NCBI RefSeq assembly: GCF_022376445.1
Contig: NW_025955199.1
Coordinates: 1 to 59,405, forward strand
Direction: 5' to 3'
Length of the DNA: 59,405 nt
DNA from: Fomitopsis serialis
Taxonomy: Eukaryota; Basidiomycota; Agaricomycetes; Polyporales; Fomitopsidaceae
Shown in pieces: positions 55,170-59,405 of this stretch; position 1 is the first letter of the stretch, and each line of letters opens with the position of its first letter. The position numbers were made by a program, and so were the translations under genes. The notes under the pieces are model-generated. The model was not told the origin of the DNA and did not search any database. It saw only the letters and a program-made list of their open reading frames with translations.

Positions 55170-55953
55170 TCAACCGCGACGAGACACGAAGTTCTGTGAG
55201 AGCGAGTGGGCTGAGCTCGCAAACGTATCGGAAGACATGGATATGGCGGCTTACGTCGAGATCCTGTTTTGTTGCGACCCCAAGCACGAACTTGCGACTG
55301 TAGTCTGTCACTGACGAGTGCAAGAGAGCCGTCATCGATAATCAGCCTTCCTTCTTAGGATGAGACGTACCGATCGCAAAGACATTATGCCGCAGGAACT
55401 CCTCCAATTCTGGCAGCGGCGTTGACGGCGTAATGATTGTATAGGGATGCGACGACGACCGATTGAATTTGGTCAAGTGTGTGATCACCCTGTCGTCCTA
55501 GCAAGGAAGGAACGTCAGCGCGTTAGGATACGCCATGAAGAAGGGCTTGAGACATAGACATAGACGTACAGGGGCAGCCTGCCCGGCTTCCCACTTCTCC
55601 TTCAAGGCGGCAACGTCGAGGTAGCCAAGAGGTTTGCGGTGTCGGTCGAGTACCCTGTGTACGTATCATTCAGGCATGCTGTTCTGATGCAATGCAGATT
55701 AGAGGTGACTTACGGGATGTACGAGAAGTCTCGCTCATAAGCCGACTCGATCGCTCGTGAGATGGCTTCATCGGACGGCAGCGCAAAGGCGGGCGGGAGT
55801 TGGAGGTCCTGCATGTTGAAGGTGGTCACCTCCTTTCATGACCAAATGTGTTCTGAGTCGACGTACCTCCACAACCGCTCCCCGATATTTGTCTCCCTGA
55901 GGCAGAACAACTCCGTTAGGTTGAGACGCACTTGCTGTCGAGACTGTAGCCAT
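55170..55953 (-). CDS. CBS-domain protein
   Basis: Six exons give about 180 residues. It starts MATVSTASASQPNGVVLPQG, then DLQLPPAFALPSDEAISRAI, ESAYERDFSYIPVLDRHRKP, LGYLDVAALKEKWEAGQAAP, HPYTIITPSTPLPELEEFLR, HNVFAIVTDYSRKFVLGVAT and KQDLDNFVSRRG. Two cystathionine-beta-synthase motifs (sensor modules that bind adenosine nucleotides) form one Bateman pair; no catalytic domain is attached. It is probably a cytoplasmic energy- or nucleotide-sensing partner of an unidentified enzyme. All junctions keep frame and the length fits conserved fungal homologues. Confidence 0.82.
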
Positions 55954-56281
55954 CGTGGATGCTGAAGGTTATCAGTAACTACAGGCTCAAGCTAGCCAAG
56001 TGGAAGTGTAGAAGCAAGAACAGCGTCGTGCAAGTCGAAGTCGAATGGCACCATATTGTGCTCGTGCAATGGGCAGTTTCACCACGGGAGGATCTTGAGC
56101 GGCCCACTTTGGCACCACGGCAAAGGCCGAAGCTTCAAGCATCCAACCTCGAGTATCAAAACAGCAGCAGTATTGGGAGTGGACCTATTACGCTGCTGAA
56201 CGACCGAACACTACTGAGGGTCCATGCGAAGGTGCGGGAAAGCTAGATTCATGCGACGAATTACAATAATACTGATAGCGA
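55954..56281. other. Intergenic
   Basis: 328 bp between the CBS gene start and the RPN1 3' end. It should contain the CBS promoter. No further feature seen. Confidence 0.5.
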
Positions 56282-59200
56282 CTACAGCTCCATCTGGTCC
56301 TCCTTCTCGTACCCCGGGTTTTTCTGCAGGATGACGAAGCCCTCCAGCACATGCGCGAAGGGGATGAACTCCTCCGTCGCGAGCTCGGCCCGCTCCGTCG
56401 TGCCCAGCCGTACTGGTGTCGAGTGCGTTTGGAAGCCGGAGATCGTTCTTGGCTTGCCGGCTTGGCCGACGACGTCGACGGCCTGCACATAATTGGGTGA
56501 GCCGGGGTCGAGCAATAAACAGTATGACTACACACCTGACCAACGCGGACGGTGACCGGGAAGCTCTTGAGTTCCTCGTTGAGGGTAATGAGGAACCTCG
56601 GATACATCGCCGTCACGAGGAAGTACAACATCCAGTGGTACTTGTCGAGCACGACTGGGAAGCAAAATATCAACACCAGTGACACATTCATACTTCACGA
56701 GTCGACTCACAGCCTTTCGCGTCTGTAAACGCGAGCAGCGTAGCCAACAAACCCGCCACACCTGTTCTGCTCATGATGTTGCGGTCCGAGAAGAACGGAT
56801 TGATAGTGAGCGTCCCCTTGCCCATATGTACGAGTCCCTGCGCGATGCGGACCATGAACAAGCAATCAGGCTCCTTGTAGTAGTAGCCCGCTAGTTGTCG
56901 GAGCATCTGTGCGAGCCGGGCGTTGTTGGATCCAGCACCGACCAAACCCATGGCGAAGATCGCGTTGAGTGCGACGGCGAGGTCGTTGTCGTGGCTGTAC
57001 TTCGAGAGGGTGTCGAGTACGGGAAGCTGAGGATTTGATGCGCTGAGGAGGCCGAGGGCTAGAGGGACCGTTTTCCGGATGACAGGCTCTCCATAGTGCA
57101 TCTGCGGGCAAGACATTGTAATTCAAACCATATTCCAGGCAAGCGTAAGACTCACGAGGTGGTTCAGTGTCCGCATGGACATCTCTGAGCCGACCTCCTC
57201 GCCCATCGAGACCAACGCAATACCCAGAACAGCAAAGGACTGGAAGGTGTCGTCTTTGGGGGCTCCTCCGGCGCGGCATCCTTCTCATCCTTCTTCTCAC
57301 CGTCCTTCTTCTCGTCCTTCGATGGCTTTACGATATGCTCGTCGCAATGGTGAAGCATCTCCTGGATCTTGAGGACATCACCCGTGCCCGCGTACGAGCA
57401 CGTTTGTACGAGGATGACCGCCTGCTTCGAGATCGGGTGCTCGATCGCCTTGAGGGTCTCGATGGTCGCGTCAGAGCCGTCCTGCAAGCCTGCAAAACGT
57501 CAGCCGATAAGTCATCTCAAGAGTGCTACGAGCGACATACCGAGGTAGAGAAGCGCCAGACCAAGCAACATGAACCTCGTCCACTTTTCCTCAAGCTGCT
57601 TGTCCTCGCGTTCCATCAGCGTCTGCAGGATCGTACTGGCGATTTCGCCATTCCCGCTGCCAACGAAGATGAAGCCGAGTGATAGTGCAGTCAGAGACGC
57701 GATCTCCATCGAGATGCCATCGTCGCTGACGGTCGGAATGAGCATCTGCAGGAGATCTTCCCTGTGCGAGCCAACGTAGGCGAGACCAAGACCAACAATG
57801 GCGCTGATCTTCAGCGAGGCAGCTTTGTTCTCGACGTATTCGCCGAGCAGGCTAGGGCCGCGTCGGCTTCTGTTCGTACACCGCAGTTGAGAATACCTGT
57901 CGCGAGGAGCGCGCCCGCCTGGAACAAGCATGAGTCTCACAAATCAGCATAAGTGAGAGGTATGCGGAACCGACCTTGATGTACTCTTCCGGGACGTAGG
58001 TGTATTTGTCGACATGGCTGAGACCGACGTCCGTGTCCCACAGAAGACTGAGACCAAGACTTGCTGCGGCACTCAACATACCATGGTCCTTGTTCTTGTA
58101 GATCCAGCTGTTGCCCTCCTCGGCCTCGACCATGAGCTTGTCGTTGCCGAAGCCAGCGTTGACGAAGGCATTGACGAATGTGCCAGCCAAGTTACCCCGC
58201 GCCGAGTCGACATTCGCAGCCGCAGACGTTCCTATGCAGAACATCAGTATTACTTTGTCAAGTGAGAGGGAAGACGCACTTGTGTTTTCAAGATGTGACT
58301 TGTACACATCCTCCAAGCTCTTCGGCTCCAGAACACCCAGCTCCTTGCCAAAGTCCCGGAAGTGCTCACTCAAGTGTGTATTGCTCAAGCACTCCACGAC
58401 GTCCTCTGGCAACTCTGACTCGCCCTCGTCTACACCATCCTCTGACATTTGCGGGTCGATCCATTCTCGTGGGATTTGGGCGCGGGCGAGCATGAATGCG
58501 AGCTGACGCTTCATCAAAGGGTTTGCTGGGGCGTTAAAGTCCTTGCGAATCAGCTCAGGGTCGCCGAGACGTATTGAGAGTGCGAGTGCTTGGGGGAATT
58601 TGTGTTGCTGGCCGTAGATATTGTGTGCTGTCCGGAGGAATGCGCGGTCGTCTGGTGGGGGTAGCAGATTTACGCAGCTGCATGAAACGCGTCAGCGGTG
58701 GGCACCGAAGGCACAGAGTGGGACTCACCGAATCATGTACTGGCATATCCGCTCATACGTATTCTCGTCCACGAGCTCCGATATCCGGTCAACAATCTCC
58801 AACTCCTCCAAGAGGTCGACAGCATCTGGTTCTGCGTTGTGGTGGAGCAAGAATGCCGCGCACACCATGGCCAGATCTTGGAGGTCGTCGATGTTCCCAA
58901 TGACCTGCGGAGCCTTCATCGCTTCCTGTGCGGCTTCCGAGTCTTTCTCCAGAGCAGCGGTGGTGTCCGACTCGCCAAGTATGCGTGCACTGTACTCCTC
59001 TCCTAGCTCTGCAGCTAGGTGACGGACGTACTCATGTCCCCATGAGCCCGGTTCCGAGATTTGCGAGCCTGCGGGCTTGAGGGACGCGGAGAGCAAGCGG
59101 TAGCGAGAGTGCCTCGCGGCTCGGTGTCCGAGTACGTCATAGCGAGCACAGACAAAATATCTGCGAACAAGCTCTGCAGGGATTCAGTTGCGAATGCATA

Positions 59201-59405
59201 GCGTGGAGAGCAAGGCTAGCTCACCTTGTTCTCTGAGGGCGCCCATGTCTCGTACAATGACTGCAGCTCGGGATAGTGCGGATGCAGGAACTTCAGAGGT
59301 TTCGGAACAGATGTCATAGAGGACGTGGAAGTTCTGATCAGTGTCCGAAGTGTCTCCAGAGCAGGTCGGTACAGATCCGTGTTAGGTTCCTTAACATGTC
59401 CATTG
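56282..59405 (-). CDS. RPN1: 26S proteasome regulatory subunit RPN1 (5' truncated by window edge)
   Basis: A multi-exon gene running off the right edge. About the first 80 residues are missing. The window edge reads into [20 protein letters not shown], then [52 protein letters not shown], the PC-repeat region ([80 protein letters not shown]) and the C-terminus [22 protein letters not shown]1 is the base scaffold of the 19S particle; it binds ubiquitin, UBL shuttle proteins and Ubp6. The acidic/Lys-rich insert [18 protein letters not shown] is a normal variable loop. It should be essential and single copy. No defects seen. Confidence 0.95.

Overview
The window is nuclear DNA of a filamentous fungus, most likely an agaricomycete (mushroom-forming basidiomycete). 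Genes are compact and split by many short introns, mostly 50-80 nt with GT-AG ends. Several families are typical of Agaricomycetes: F-box proteins with degenerate leucine-rich tails, a DUF6532-like protein, TET/JBP-like 2OG dioxygenases, and a RecQ-type helicase paired with a DUF6589-like protein. There are no prokaryotic features and I saw no tRNA, rRNA or CRISPR. Gene models were rebuilt by hand by joining exons at splice sites that keep the reading frame. Family names come from recognition, not from searches.

Layout. 1-5 kb holds a decayed cyclin-like gene, an AT-rich patch with a dispersed repeat, and a multi-exon TET/JBP-like dioxygenase gene (to 4647). 5.1-8.2 kb is a 12-exon DUF6532-like gene. 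9.8-20.5 kb has an F-box gene (-), an APH/AIM9-like kinase-fold gene (-) with a 708-nt intron, and a second F-box gene (+). 21.2-28.6 kb carries an amidase (-), a conserved acidic protein (-) and the small subunit of TFIIA (-). 29.0-30.3 kb has two non-coding inverted-repeat elements. 30.9-47.4 kb contains two same-strand paralogues of a hydantoinase/oxoprolinase-A + DUF917 fusion enzyme, with a 7.6-kb transposon-like unit between them. 47.5-59.4 kb is housekeeping: LYC1-like acetyltransferase (-), PTEN phosphatase (+), a seven-helix membrane protein (+), a CBS-domain protein (-) and proteasome subunit RPN1 (-, running off the right edge).

The most notable object is the 7.6-kb unit at about 35287-42882. 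It has imperfect terminal inverted repeats of about 150-180 bp with a near-identical 53-bp core, and a perfect 11-bp direct repeat at both edges, consistent with a 7-9 bp target-site duplication. Inside are two divergent, apparently intact genes: a RecQ-family helicase (972 aa) and a 1191-aa DUF6589-like protein. This looks like a complete, possibly recently active DNA transposon in which a helicase travels with a candidate novel transposase.

Other points of interest are a possible 17-nt intron in the PTEN gene, a GC-AG intron in the DUF6532-like gene, and short inverted-repeat elements with CACTA/CACTG-like ends.
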